Shown here: one piece after another, positions 24,926 through 33,710 of the stretch
Layout of the letters: the number at the start of each line of letters is the position of its first letter
Numbering within the stretch: the first letter of the stretch is position 1
Assembly (NCBI GenBank): GCA_041920505.1
Contig: JBHGXV010000010.1
Span: 1 to 64,000, forward strand
DNA length: 64,000 nt
Reading direction: 5' to 3'
Source of the DNA: JBHGXV01 sp041920505
Lineage (GTDB): Bacteria; Bacillota; Bacilli; Brevibacillales; Brevibacillaceae
Program-made: the position numbers and the translations under genes
Notes under the pieces: model-generated
What the model saw: the letters and a program-made list of their open reading frames with translations, nothing else
What the model was told of the DNA's origin: nothing
Database searches by the model: none

Positions 24926-25930
24926 ATGAAAACAAGAGTATCATTCGTTTTTGTGCTGTTTATGATGATTGTTCTTGTAACCACTCCATTTATTTCAGCA
25001 GCTCAAACATCGATTCAAAATGAACAAAATAACACTAATAATAAACAGTGTAGTTGCAAAGCTGAATCTAGTGTTAATGATTTCTTGAGTAAAACCATAA
25101 ATCTCAATTCTAGCAAAAACAAAAATACTGTTTCTTCCAAAACTATAACTGATGTACAGAAAGTAAATCAAGCCCTTGCTAAACTTAAAGGAGCCCAACT
25201 TATCAAAAAGTTAAAGACTAATTCTGATTTATCAAAATTAAAAATAAATTTTGATCAAGCCTTGGTAAAGGAAACAGACATTTCTCAGCTTGATTTAAAA
25301 AACAAACTCGCTGATAAAAACACATCCGTTGCTACAGTTGTAAAAGTTCCGTTACAAGAAAATGGCGAAGATGTTGGGCAAATAATCTATACTTACACTG
25401 ATAAATTGTCAACTGCTTCATACTCCGTTAAAATAACTGGCAATGAAGTCGAGCAACGCAAGAAAAAACTATTGCAACAACAGGAATACACGCAGTTAAT
25501 TCAAATTGCAACCAACCAAAATTTAAAATTGGATATCAACAATACAATCGGTTTAAAAAGTGTTGCACTTTCTTCAGAAAACGATGAAGGTAATGTTAAC
25601 TTCGGAATTGTTATTCCGATAAAGGACAAATTTGGAAGTTATGTAGGAAAACTTATGAAGTTTGATAGTAGAGATTTGCCTATTATGCAATTAAAGGATA
25701 AAGTATATACTTATAAGGATGGGAAATTGTTAACAACAGCCGCTGCTTCATGTTCTGTATATGTTGGTTGTGTGATTAATTGTTTTTGCAGCGGTTCCAA
25801 CACTAGCAATTGTGTTATGCAGATTCTCGGTTGCGTCTCAGCATGTTGCGCATGTGAATCTTGGTTAGCATGCATTTACTGTGCTTCTTGCTTCTATAAT
25901 TATTATTACTGTGCTTTGATTGTTTGTTGA
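24926..25930 (+). CDS. Secreted protein with 14-cysteine C-terminal domain, candidate bacteriocin precursor
   Basis: This 334-residue protein starts with a Sec signal peptide (hydrophobic residues 8-20, likely cleavage after SAA near residue 26). A lysine/asparagine-rich soluble region of about 245 residues follows. The last 59 residues (276-334) contain 14 cysteines among small and aromatic residues, for example CVSACCACESWLACIYCASC. The layout (secretion signal, long pro/immunity-like region, compact cysteine-rich end) resembles halocin C8-type precursors, where the C-terminal domain is released as an antimicrobial peptide. That comparison is by architecture, not by alignment. The gene is strongly AT-rich, unlike its surroundings, has its own promoter and a strong terminator, and is followed by a small membrane protein gene that could give immunity. 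Confidence 0.8.
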   Translation: MKTRVSFVFVLFMMIVLVTTPFISAAQTSIQNEQNNTNNKQCSCKAESSVNDFLSKTINLNSSKNKNTVSSKTITDVQKVNQALAKLKGAQLIKKLKTNSDLSKLKINFDQALVKETDISQLDLKNKLADKNTSVATVVKVPLQENGEDVGQIIYTYTDKLSTASYSVKITGNEVEQRKKKLLQQQEYTQLIQIATNQNLKLDINNTIGLKSVALSSENDEGNVNFGIVIPIKDKFGSYVGKLMKFDSRDLPIMQLKDKVYTYKDGKLLTTAAASCSVYVGCVINCFCSGSNTSNCVMQILGCVSACCACESWLACIYCASCFYNYYYCALIVC

Positions 25931-25939
25931 GTAAAAATC

Positions 25940-25985
25940 AATAAAGCTGTTGATTTAGTATATCAACAGCTTTATTAATTTTTTT
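25940..25985 (+). terminator. Strong terminator after the cysteine-rich protein gene
   Basis: AATAAAGCTGTTGAT/ATCAACAGCTTTATT forms a perfect 15-base stem with a seven-base loop followed by AATTTTTTT. It lies between the secreted protein and the membrane protein and may reduce expression of the latter. Confidence 0.92.
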
Positions 25986-26002
25986 AAAGGAGGGAACGAT
26001 TA

Positions 26003-26413
26003 TTGACCCGTACAAAAACATTGCTACTTAAACTTTTCGTGCTGTGTTGTGCCGTATTGACCTTTTTCACTCACTATCAGGCGCGTTCCTTCTATCTGGT
26101 TTGGTTAGTCGGGCTGATTGCCGTGCTGATTGACACGGGGAACTACATCCATCGTATGAAAGCAAAGCCCGGGCGTTCAAACTTTTTGGAAAAAGACAAA
26201 CCATTCATTGCACCGATAACGTATCGTGCGGCAGTTTTCGCGGTTTGGTCTGTCTTTGTTCTTGTTCTTGTCTGGATGTGGCTGATGAACACCGGGATGG
26301 TAAACGCAAGTGGCGACTTTTTCCTGATAAATATATTTGTTGGCGGGTTTCTCCTGTTCGTGCTTGCCCGTTTCATACTTATACAGTTCGACAAGCGAAA
26401 GCGGTTCAAATAG
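26003..26413 (+). CDS. Four-span membrane protein, possible immunity protein
   Basis: The 136-residue protein has four hydrophobic helices (about residues 6-22, 29-46, 73-94 and 105-126) and a basic tail (FDKRKRFK). The start is TTG at 26003 with AGGAGGG nine bases upstream; this site directly abuts the terminator of the cysteine-rich gene. I recognise no family. Small multi-span proteins next to bacteriocin genes often give self-immunity, but that role is only inferred from position. Confidence 0.7.
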   Translation: MTRTKTLLLKLFVLCCAVLTFFTHYQARSFYLVWLVGLIAVLIDTGNYIHRMKAKPGRSNFLEKDKPFIAPITYRAAVFAVWSVFVLVLVWMWLMNTGMVNASGDFFLINIFVGGFLLFVLARFILIQFDKRKRFK

Positions 26414-26474
26414 ACCCTTTCGTCCGCCGCCATGAAGCCTCTTTTGGTCATGATCAACGTACAGGAGCGGTTGG

Positions 26475-26857
26475 GTGAAGAAAATACGTTCTCTGCTTTT
26501 CTTGTCGGTTCTCTTGCTTATCGCATCGCTCGCCATATGGAATCTGGAGTGGATCGTCGGGGGATACCCGTAGAAGAAGCGCCAGTTGGACGCGGAGGTG
26601 AAAGCGTATTTGTTGCGCGAGCGGCATTACAACGAGCCGGATGTTTATGAAATCAGCACCTTGTACAATCGCAAATTCTCTAACTATGACACCTATGTGA
26701 TTTTTACGGATGAAAAAGAGATCAAATACTGGTATCACCGGGATCAACAAGGAAAGTTTTATCAGGCAGGTTATGGAAGTTCGCTTATCGGTACGGGTTT
26801 AGAGCAGCTACGCCATCTCCAACACCCGCTGCATCTGGAACCGTACCCTCCCCATGA
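26475..26857 (+). pseudogene. DUF3139-like membrane protein gene with in-frame stop
   Basis: A GTG at 26475 with GGAG seven bases upstream opens a typical DUF3139 protein: basic start VKKIRSLLFLSVLLLIASLA (one membrane helix), then WNLEWIVGGYP. A TAG at 26571-26573 interrupts the frame. The same frame then continues with family-like sequence (EVKAYLLRERHYNEPDVYE, then YVIFTDEKEIKYWYHRDQQG). After about 26,840 the frame runs on without its expected stop; a stop (TGA 26855) exists in another frame. The gene therefore looks inactivated by a nonsense change and perhaps a later frameshift, unless the sequence has errors. Confidence 0.65.
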
Positions 26858-26890
26858 AAAAGGGCGGGAACCCGCAACGGTTCCCGCCTT
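26855..26890 (-). terminator. Terminator of the DEAD-box helicase gene
   Basis: On the minus strand GGCGGGAACC/GGTTCCCGCC forms a stem with a short loop followed by CTTTTTC, 13 bases after the helicase stop. It probably also stops plus-strand transcripts. Confidence 0.75.
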
Positions 26891-26902
26891 GCCTGTTTCC
26901 GC

Positions 26903-28297
26903 TCACTTTTTCCTCGCTGACGGCTTGCCGGCCTTTTTGGCCGCTTTGGCCTCCAGCCGCTTCCGTTTTTGCTCGTACAGCTTTTGCCACTCTTCCATGT
27001 CGCGTGCCAGTTTTTTCTTGTAACCTGGTTTGACCTTGGCGCTTTTCTTCAACGCCTCGGCCAGCGGGGCGATTTTCCGGCGCTTTTCCTCTTCCTGCTC
27101 CTTGCGCTTCGCTTGGCGCAGCGCGGCCATTTGCGCCTCCCGCTCCTGCGCCCGCTGGCGCCGTCCTTCGTCCAAATGGCGGCCCGGCATCAAGAGCTTC
27201 TGCTCGATCTTCGCCTTGGTCACGTTGGCGAAGCGGGTGATGATCGCTTTTTGCCTCGGCGACACCAGCGAGATGGCCGTGCCCGTCTGGCCCGCGCGGC
27301 CGGTGCGGCCGATGCGGTGGATGTAGCTTTCCACGTCGTTGGGCAGGTCGTAGTTGAACACGTGGCTGACGCCTTCCACGTCCAGGCCACGCGCGGCGAT
27401 GTCGGTCGCCACCAGGAAGCGGAACCTGATGTTGCGGAAGTCGCGCATCAACTGTTCCCGTTTGCGCTGCGTCAGGTCGCCGTACAGCGCCTCGGCGTCG
27501 TAGCCCAACTGTTGCAGCCGCTCGGTCAATACCTGCACCCGCTGCTGCGTGTTGGCGAAAATGATCGCCTGGTACGGGTTGGCGGCCTCGATCAGGTCAA
27601 GCAGCGCGTCCATCTTGTCGGTCTGGTTCACCTGATAGTAGATTTGCTCGATGCTCTCCACCGTCTTTTGCTTCGCTTCGATGCGAATGTGCGGCGGCTG
27701 CACCATGAAGCGGTGCGCCAACTGCTTCACCTGATCCGGCATCGTCGCCGAGAACAGCAAGACTTGCCGGTGCTTCGGCGTCGAGAGGACGATCTGCTCC
27801 ACCTCGTCGAGGAAGCCCATCTCCAGCATCTTGTCCGCTTCGTCCAGCACCAGCGTGGAAATGCGGCCGAAGTGGAGCGTCCCGCGCGACAGATGGTCCA
27901 GCGTCCGTCCCGGCGTGCCGACGACGATGTGCACCCTGTGTTTCAGCTTGCTCATCTGCCGCTCGAAGTCGGTGCCGCCGTGCAGCGACAGCACGTTCAC
28001 TTCCAGATGTTTGCCCAGCCGCTCGATCTCGTCGGCGATCTGGATGGACAGCTCCCGCGTCGGCGTGAGGATCAGCGCCTGGATGTCGTTTTTGTTTAGA
28101 TCCAGTTTTTGCAGGATCGGCAGAACAAACGCGGCCGTCTTGCCTGTCCCCGTCTGGGCCTGGCCGATGACGTCCTTGCCTTCGAGAATCAACGGAATCG
28201 CCTCCGCCTGGATCGGCGTCGGCTCTTTATAAAACAGATCCTTGATGCCCGCGAGCACTTCCGGGCGGAATCCAAATGATTCAAACGTCTTCTTCAT
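26903..28297 (-). CDS. DEAD-box ATP-dependent RNA helicase
   Basis: The 464 residues hold all helicase motifs: F...PTPIQ (Q motif), AQTGTGKTAAF, PTRELSIQ, GTPGRTLDHL, VLDEADKM, FSATMP, and the C-terminal RGLDVEGV and HRIGRTGRAG. A lysine/arginine-rich tail of about 90 residues (many KKK/RRK runs) follows, as in CshB/RhlE-type cold-shock helicases. The start at 28297 is preferred, with AAGGAAGG upstream. The role is RNA unwinding in ribosome assembly or mRNA decay. A 15-base palindrome lies about 35 bases upstream of the start codon. Confidence 0.93.
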   Translation of the reverse strand: MKKTFESFGFRPEVLAGIKDLFYKEPTPIQAEAIPLILEGKDVIGQAQTGTGKTAAFVLPILQKLDLNKNDIQALILTPTRELSIQIADEIERLGKHLEVNVLSLHGGTDFERQMSKLKHRVHIVVGTPGRTLDHLSRGTLHFGRISTLVLDEADKMLEMGFLDEVEQIVLSTPKHRQVLLFSATMPDQVKQLAHRFMVQPPHIRIEAKQKTVESIEQIYYQVNQTDKMDALLDLIEAANPYQAIIFANTQQRVQVLTERLQQLGYDAEALYGDLTQRKREQLMRDFRNIRFRFLVATDIAARGLDVEGVSHVFNYDLPNDVESYIHRIGRTGRAGQTGTAISLVSPRQKAIITRFANVTKAKIEQKLLMPGRHLDEGRRQRAQEREAQMAALRQAKRKEQEEEKRRKIAPLAEALKKSAKVKPGYKKKLARDMEEWQKLYEQKRKRLEAKAAKKAGKPSARKK

Positions 28298-28331
28298 CTC
28301 TCTCACATCCTTCCTTCCCACACACTCCCCT

Positions 28332-28346
28332 ATACTACGGTAGTAT
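28332..28346. promoter_or_regulatory. 15-base palindrome upstream of the helicase gene
   Basis: ATACTACGGTAGTAT reads as a near-perfect inverted repeat (ATACTAC/GTAGTAT around one base) 35 bases upstream of the helicase start. It is a candidate operator. Half-sites TACTAC/GTAGTA resemble those of winged-helix repressors of the BlaI class, but the spacing is shorter. Confidence 0.35.
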
Positions 28347-28363
28347 CCCCAAAAGAGCAAGAG

Positions 28364-28402
28364 AACCCGCCCGGCACAAGCGTACGCTATGCCGGGCGGG
28401 CC
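28364..28402 (-). terminator. Hairpin downstream of pepV
   Basis: CCCGCCCGGC/GCCGGGCGGG forms a ten-base stem around AT-AGCGTACGCT-TGT. On the minus strand TTCTCTTGCTCTTTT follows. A second small hairpin with the palindrome GGGGCAATTGCCCC (28432-28445) lies nearer the pepV stop. Confidence 0.55.
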
Positions 28403-28455
28403 CCGAACTTTTTTACAAACATATGCCGGGGCAATTGCCCCGCGTTCTTTTTTGT

Positions 28456-29901
28456 CTATTCCGCCTTGGCCAGTTCGTAGATCGCCTGGGCGTACAGCGC
28501 GGTCGCCCGCAGCAAGTCGTCGACGAGGATGTACTCGTCACGCTGGTGGGCCGTATCTTCCCGCCCCGGGAACAGCGGACCGAAAGCGACCCCTGTGGTG
28601 AGCGAACGGCCGTAGGTGGCGCCGCCGATGGCGATGATCGTGGCGGGTTCCCCGGTCTGCTCGGTGTACACCCGCTGCAGGGTGGTAATAAGCGGATGGG
28701 TCGGTTCCACGCGGTGCGGCACCATGTGGTCCTCCACCGACAGCGCAAACGCGGCTTCCGCGATCCGCGCCGACAGTACCGGCTCCCACTTGTCGTACGG
28801 CTGGGAGTGCGGATAGCGGATGTTTACATCCAGGCGTACCTCCCCGTCGGCCTCGTAGCGGATCACGCCGGTATTGAGCGTGAGCGGCCCCATTTCGTCG
28901 TCGTGATGGGCGATGCCCAAGGCTTCGCCGTAATGCTGCCGGTACAGGTACGTGTCGCAGAAGCGGACGAATTGCTCGGCCCGCTCATCCAGGCGTAGCG
29001 TGGCGAGAAAATGGATCAGTTCCGTTCCGGCGTTCACCCCTTTGGCCGGATCCATGCCGTGAACAGAGACCCCCTTGAAACGAAGCGTGACCTGATCCGT
29101 CTCGACAACGGCTTCTCCTTCGCGCCCCTGGGCCAGATACGCCCGGTAGCGCGAGGCGATCTCGTCCGCCGTCAGGCCCGCCGCCTGCAACGTGGCGACG
29201 GCGGCGTCGGGCACCATGTTCATCCGAAGTCCGGCCGACAGGGAAAGCAGTCTCGCCTGCGGCGCTTCGTTTACAGGACGTCCCTGGGCGAGGTAGGCCT
29301 CCCGCGTCTGGGTGAGGACGAGATGGGTCAAGCCTTTCTCGGCGTAAATCAGCGGAAAGTCGGCGTCCGGGGTAAAGCCCATCGCCGGCATCTCTTCCGT
29401 CTGGAAATAACGTTTCATGCAGCGCCAGTTGGTTTCCTCGTCGGTGCCGAAGATCAGCCGGACGCGTTTGCCCAGCGGAAGGCCAAGCTCTTTGACGATT
29501 TTGGCCGCAAAAATCGCCGCCATCGCCGGTCCCTTGTCGTCCAGCGCGCCGCGCGCAACGATCTTGCCGTTCACCAGTTCAGCGGCGTAGGGCGGCGTCG
29601 TCCAGCCCTCCCCTTCCGGCACGACGTCGACATGGCTCAGGACGGCGACGATCTCTTCGCCCTGGCCGAACTCGGCGTGTCCGGCGTAACCGTCGACATT
29701 TTTGACCGTCATGCCGGCATCGGCACACTGTGTGAGCGCAAACGCCAGCGCCTGGGCGATGCCTTCGCCGAACGGCGCTCCCTCGCGCGCCGTGCTCGTG
29801 TCCAGCACGCTTCTGATCCGCAAAAAGGCTTGTGTGGCGGCGATCAGTTCGTCTTTTCGCTTTTGCACTTCATCGATCCAGGAAATCGGTTGTTTCGTCA
29901 T
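28456..29901 (-). CDS. pepV: Dipeptidase PepV (M20 metallopeptidase)
   Basis: The 481-residue zinc peptidase has the M20 metal ligands in LSHVDVVPEGEGW (H), RGALDDKGP (bridging D) and GTDEETNW (catalytic E plus E ligand), and the dimerisation/lid domain characteristic of PepV/Sapep with C-terminal GGATYGRSL. It hydrolyses dipeptides in the cytoplasm. GGAG of its ribosome site overlaps the stop codon of relQ, six bases upstream, so the two are one operon linking alarmone synthesis with peptide use. Confidence 0.93.
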   Translation of the reverse strand: MTKQPISWIDEVQKRKDELIAATQAFLRIRSVLDTSTAREGAPFGEGIAQALAFALTQCADAGMTVKNVDGYAGHAEFGQGEEIVAVLSHVDVVPEGEGWTTPPYAAELVNGKIVARGALDDKGPAMAAIFAAKIVKELGLPLGKRVRLIFGTDEETNWRCMKRYFQTEEMPAMGFTPDADFPLIYAEKGLTHLVLTQTREAYLAQGRPVNEAPQARLLSLSAGLRMNMVPDAAVATLQAAGLTADEIASRYRAYLAQGREGEAVVETDQVTLRFKGVSVHGMDPAKGVNAGTELIHFLATLRLDERAEQFVRFCDTYLYRQHYGEALGIAHHDDEMGPLTLNTGVIRYEADGEVRLDVNIRYPHSQPYDKWEPVLSARIAEAAFALSVEDHMVPHRVEPTHPLITTLQRVYTEQTGEPATIIAIGGATYGRSLTTGVAFGPLFPGREDTAHQRDEYILVDDLLRATALYAQAIYELAKAE

Positions 29902-29907
29902 TTGCCG

Positions 29908-30633
29908 TTACTCCTCTCGTATTTCGCCTTCGTCACCGCACGGCAGGCCGTCGATCTTTGCGTCTTCGTCCAGATCCAGCTCCACGCCGAGCAACGCCTC
30001 CATCGGCACCTCTTTTTTTCGGGTGAAGACGATCTGCGCTTCCTTGATTTCCTCGCGGATGTTGTTCATCTCGTTGTCCAGGGTATACGACGCCTTGGCC
30101 GCTTCGATCAGGCGCTGGCGGATATTGGTTGGTATGATCCCTTCGTACTTGTAGTTGAGAGAGTGCTCAATCGTCGCCCAGAAGTTCATCCCCAGGGTGC
30201 GAATCTGGATTTCCACGGGAATCGTCAACTGGCCGCGCGCCGTCATGATCGGATACTCGACCGCCAGGTGATAGCCTCGGTACCCGCTCTCTTTCGGCTT
30301 GGTCACATAATCTTTTTCCATAAAAATGTTCATGTCCTTGCGTTGCCGAAGCATCTCCACCACCGCCGATATGTCGTCGATGAACTGGCAAATGATGCGG
30401 ATGCCGGCGATGTCCCGCAATTCCCAGCCGATGTTCTCGTTGATCGGGAATTGCAGGCGGTTGGCCTTGTTGTAGATGCTGCTGACGGACTTGACCCGCC
30501 CCGTGACGAACTCGATCGGTGAATGCTCCTTGCGTTTTTTAAACTCGTTGCGAATGTTTTTCAGCTTCACCTTCAATTCTTCCACAGCCTGCTCGTACGG
30601 CAGCAGGTACAAGTCCCAATCGATTCTTGACAC
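29908..30633 (-). CDS. relQ: Small alarmone synthetase RelQ (YjbM)
   Basis: This 241-residue single-domain (p)ppGpp synthetase lacks the hydrolase, TGS and ACT domains of Rel. The synthetase signatures are GRVKSVSSIYNKANR, ELRDIAGIRIICQF, KPKESGYRGYHL and EIQIRTLGMNFWATIEHSL. It transfers pyrophosphate from ATP to GTP/GDP under stress. The start is GTG with GGAGGG eight bases upstream. It is coupled to pepV. Confidence 0.94.
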   Translation of the reverse strand: MSRIDWDLYLLPYEQAVEELKVKLKNIRNEFKKRKEHSPIEFVTGRVKSVSSIYNKANRLQFPINENIGWELRDIAGIRIICQFIDDISAVVEMLRQRKDMNIFMEKDYVTKPKESGYRGYHLAVEYPIMTARGQLTIPVEIQIRTLGMNFWATIEHSLNYKYEGIIPTNIRQRLIEAAKASYTLDNEMNNIREEIKEAQIVFTRKKEVPMEALLGVELDLDEDAKIDGLPCGDEGEIREE

Positions 30634-30705
30634 GTCGTATTCCCTCCGACCCAGAAGTCCATTCTTTATGATTCAACATCTTTGGCAGAATATCCTGCCC
30701 CAACC

Positions 30706-30744
30706 AAAAAGGAGACCCGCGAGACGCGCTTGCCTCGCCGGGTC
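30706..30744 (-). terminator. Terminator of the dCache chemoreceptor gene
   Basis: On the minus strand AGACCCGGCGAG/CTCGCGGGTCT forms a stem followed by CCTTTTTGG, 24 bases after the receptor stop. Confidence 0.75.
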
Positions 30745-30767
30745 TTCCCGTTCCCGTCATCACTATG

Positions 30768-32930
30768 CTACGCGCTCGCGACCGACGCCGTTTCCCCGGC
30801 TGCGATGCCCGGGTTCGCTTCCTCTTCTCCGCTCGCCGCCGGGCGGCCGATCGCCTCTTCCTCGATGCGAAACTGGCGCAACGACTCGCGCAGGGCTTCG
30901 GCCAGTTTGGCCAACTCGGCCGTGGAGTGGACGATCACGTTCATCGCCGCGCTCTGCTCCTCGATCGCCGCGGAGATGCTCTGCATGCCGCTCGACGCTT
31001 CCTCCGACGCGGCGGACACCTCCTGGGCGTAGGAGACGACTTCCATCGCGCTCGGGTTCATCCGCCCGACCGCTTCGCTCACGCCGCTGATCTCGTCGGT
31101 GACATGGCCAATGGAGCGTTCGATGCTGGCGAACAAGTCGCCCGACTCCCGGGCCGTTTGCAGTCCTTCCGTCACCTTGGCGCACCCCTGCTCCATCCGT
31201 TCGGCCGCCGCCCGCGTGTCGTGCTGGATCTCCTGAATCATGCCCACGATGCTTTGCGCCGCTTCATTGGTTCCTTCCGAAAGCTTGCGCACCTCGTCGG
31301 CGACGACGGCGAACCCTTTGCCGTGCTCGCCCGCCCGCGCCGCCTCGATCGCCGCATTGAGCGCCAGCATGTTGGTCTGCTGGGCGATTTGCGTGATGAT
31401 CTGTGTGAAATTGGAAATGTCGCTGGAGCGCCGCTCCAGCTCGCGAATCACACCGGCCGACTGTTCGACGACGGCGTTAATCTCCCGCATCTGGTCGATT
31501 ACCGCCTGAATCGCCGCGCGTCCCGCCTGCGCGTGCTTGCGCATCTCGGCGGCCGACAGGGCCACCTCTCCGGTGTTGGCGGACACCTGCTTCACGTCGC
31601 CGCACAACGCTTCGGCCAGGCGGAGCGTCTGCTCCATTTTGTCCGCCTGCAGATCGGCCATTTCCACCACGTTCTCGGTGACGCTGGCGATCTGTTCCGT
31701 CGAGGCGAAGACGCCGCCCGCGTTTTCCCGGATTTCCTCGGTCGAGCGGAACAGGGCGGCTGACGCTTCTTTCACCTGCGAGACGATCTCCATCAGTTGG
31801 CCGCGCATCTGGTTGAGCGACCGGGCCATGTCACCGATCTCGTCCGGCCGCTTCAGGTCGGATGCGTCCAGGGCCACCGTGAAGTCGCCCGCCCCGATCC
31901 GCTCCGTCACCTGCGCCATCCGCGCCATCGGGCGGCGGAAGCTGCGTGCGGTGTACGTCGCCACCAGCGCGACGACGAGCAGAACGCCGCCGTTGAACAA
32001 CAGGATCGCGTTGCGGATTTTGTCCGGTCCGGCCATGATCTCCGGCAGGTCGATCTCTGCCAGAATCCCCCAGTTCAACTTGCCGACCTTGACGTGATGA
32101 TAGGAGACCAGTACCGGCTTGCCGAGATAATCCACGCTCTGGGTCGTTCCCGGCGGCTGATTCGGGTCCAGCGCGGCAATGGCCGCTGGCGTTTCCACTT
32201 TTTGCGTGAGCAACTCTGTCGCTTCCGTCTCCAACTCGCTGCGAAAGGTCTTGTCCGCGCCGATCAGGTAGATTTTGCCCGTCTGCCCCAGCCCGTCGTG
32301 ACGCGCCAACAGGCGGGAGACGTAGTCGAGCGGCACCTCGGCGACGAGCTGACCGATCATCCGGCTGTTGTCGAAGATGGGTGTCGACATGAAGATCGCC
32401 GGGCGATTGCCGGACGGTTCGTAGCGGGTGACATCGGTCATTTCCGAACTTTGCCCGCGCTGTACCCTGGAGACGACCTGCCCCAGAGGGGTATCCTTGT
32501 AGGAGCCCGACAACAGATTGGTGCCGAAATCCGCTTGCGCTTTGGCTTCAAATATCAGATTGCCGTACTCGTCGACCAGGTAAAAGTTGCTGAACCCGTA
32601 TCGCGCCTGAAACATCTTCATCTCTTTGCCCTGCGCCAGTTCCGTCTCCTGGTAGGCGGACGAGTCGCGGCCCTGTTTCCACACCTGTTCAAACGCCAGC
32701 ACTGACTGGATGATCGACCCCGAGCTGGCGAGTGATTCGAGATTCTTGGAGCGTTCGCTGAAGTAGTTTTCCACCTGTTCCTTGCGGCTGTCCCGCAGCG
32801 CTTCCAGTGTGGCGGCGCTTTCTTTCAACAGTTCTTGCTTGGTCTGTACATAAGCAAATACCCCGGCCGCAGTCAGGGGAACAATCCCGACAAGCAGCAG
32901 GGTAATCAGCAGACGCGCTCCGATTTTCAT
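30768..32930 (-). CDS. Methyl-accepting chemotaxis protein, dCache sensor
   Basis: The 720-residue receptor has TM1 (residues 8-27), an extracellular dCache domain (about 35-280), TM2 (NAILLFNGGVLLVVALVATY), HAMP, and a complete signalling domain with tip IAQQTNMLALNAAIEAARAG and GKGFAVVADEVRKLSEG. The ligand is probably an amino or organic acid, as for most dCache receptors. GAGGGGG lies seven bases before the ATG. It is a single gene with its own terminator. Confidence 0.94.
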   Translation of the reverse strand: MKIGARLLITLLLVGIVPLTAAGVFAYVQTKQELLKESAATLEALRDSRKEQVENYFSERSKNLESLASSGSIIQSVLAFEQVWKQGRDSSAYQETELAQGKEMKMFQARYGFSNFYLVDEYGNLIFEAKAQADFGTNLLSGSYKDTPLGQVVSRVQRGQSSEMTDVTRYEPSGNRPAIFMSTPIFDNSRMIGQLVAEVPLDYVSRLLARHDGLGQTGKIYLIGADKTFRSELETEATELLTQKVETPAAIAALDPNQPPGTTQSVDYLGKPVLVSYHHVKVGKLNWGILAEIDLPEIMAGPDKIRNAILLFNGGVLLVVALVATYTARSFRRPMARMAQVTERIGAGDFTVALDASDLKRPDEIGDMARSLNQMRGQLMEIVSQVKEASAALFRSTEEIRENAGGVFASTEQIASVTENVVEMADLQADKMEQTLRLAEALCGDVKQVSANTGEVALSAAEMRKHAQAGRAAIQAVIDQMREINAVVEQSAGVIRELERRSSDISNFTQIITQIAQQTNMLALNAAIEAARAGEHGKGFAVVADEVRKLSEGTNEAAQSIVGMIQEIQHDTRAAAERMEQGCAKVTEGLQTARESGDLFASIERSIGHVTDEISGVSEAVGRMNPSAMEVVSYAQEVSAASEEASSGMQSISAAIEEQSAAMNVIVHSTAELAKLAEALRESLRQFRIEEEAIGRPAASGEEEANPGIAAGETASVASA

Positions 32931-33046
32931 GACAAAACCCCCTCAGCTATTGCGTGTGTTTATTTTGCGTATTTTTTATTATCGCAAAAATCTGGTAGTT
33001 TAAACAAGTGACGCTGGAGGGGTATTGACAAGCAAATTTTTTTGGA

Positions 33047-33535
33047 TCAATAAGTTCCTGTTTCGTCCACGTTCCGAATCATCGCGATTTCGTCGCAAAA
33101 CGGCAGTTTGGAGCAGTTGATGCAATCCTTCCACACTTTTTGCGGCAACGATTCTTTCGCCACCACCTGAAAGCCGCACTTGAGGAAAAACTCCTTCTGA
33201 TACGTGAGCGCCAGCGCGCGCTTGATCCCCAGCCGCTTGCACTCGTCGACCAGCGACAGCACCAGCCGCTTGCCGACGCCAAGTCCCTTGGCCGACTCGG
33301 CGATTGCGAGCGAGCGGATTTCCGCCAGGTCTTCCCAGAGAATGTGCAGCCCGGCCACCCCTACCACCTTCTGGCCGTCGTGCGCCACGATAAACGACTG
33401 CAAATGTTCGCAGACGGACAGTTTGGTCCTCGGCAGCATCAGACCCTGCTGGGCATATCCATTAATGATCGCCAGCATGTGATCCACGTCCTGAATCTTC
33501 GCCTGGCGAATCGTCAGCGTACTCGTCATTCCCAT
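33047..33535 (-). CDS. GNAT acetyltransferase, short NAGS-like
   Basis: The 162 residues form a GNAT fold with the acetyl-CoA loop RSLAIAESAKGLGVGKRLV. The C-terminal signature with paired cysteines (KVWKDCINCSKLPFCDEIAM) is typical of short ArgA-like N-acetyltransferases proposed to make N-acetylglutamate. The ATG at 33533-33535 is preceded by GGGGAA; an ATG two codons later is also possible. The reading frame is open far upstream into the TetR gene on the other strand, but that part lacks a start signal. It is divergent from the TetR gene. The substrate is not proven. Confidence 0.85.
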   Translation of the reverse strand: MGMTSTLTIRQAKIQDVDHMLAIINGYAQQGLMLPRTKLSVCEHLQSFIVAHDGQKVVGVAGLHILWEDLAEIRSLAIAESAKGLGVGKRLVLSLVDECKRLGIKRALALTYQKEFFLKCGFQVVAKESLPQKVWKDCINCSKLPFCDEIAMIRNVDETGTY

Positions 33536-33710
33536 CACACATTCCCCGCTTTCCACTCGCGATCCGATAGAATAATTATTCGTTATGATATATAAATATA
33601 CATATCCATGTTTGTTTCGTCCAGCATTTTTTCGCCGCCGTGCCGCCCGTTTGTCGCCGTCCGTAAGAGCATCGGGATGTGTTATAATAATGCGCATGGA
33701 GGTGTTCGCC

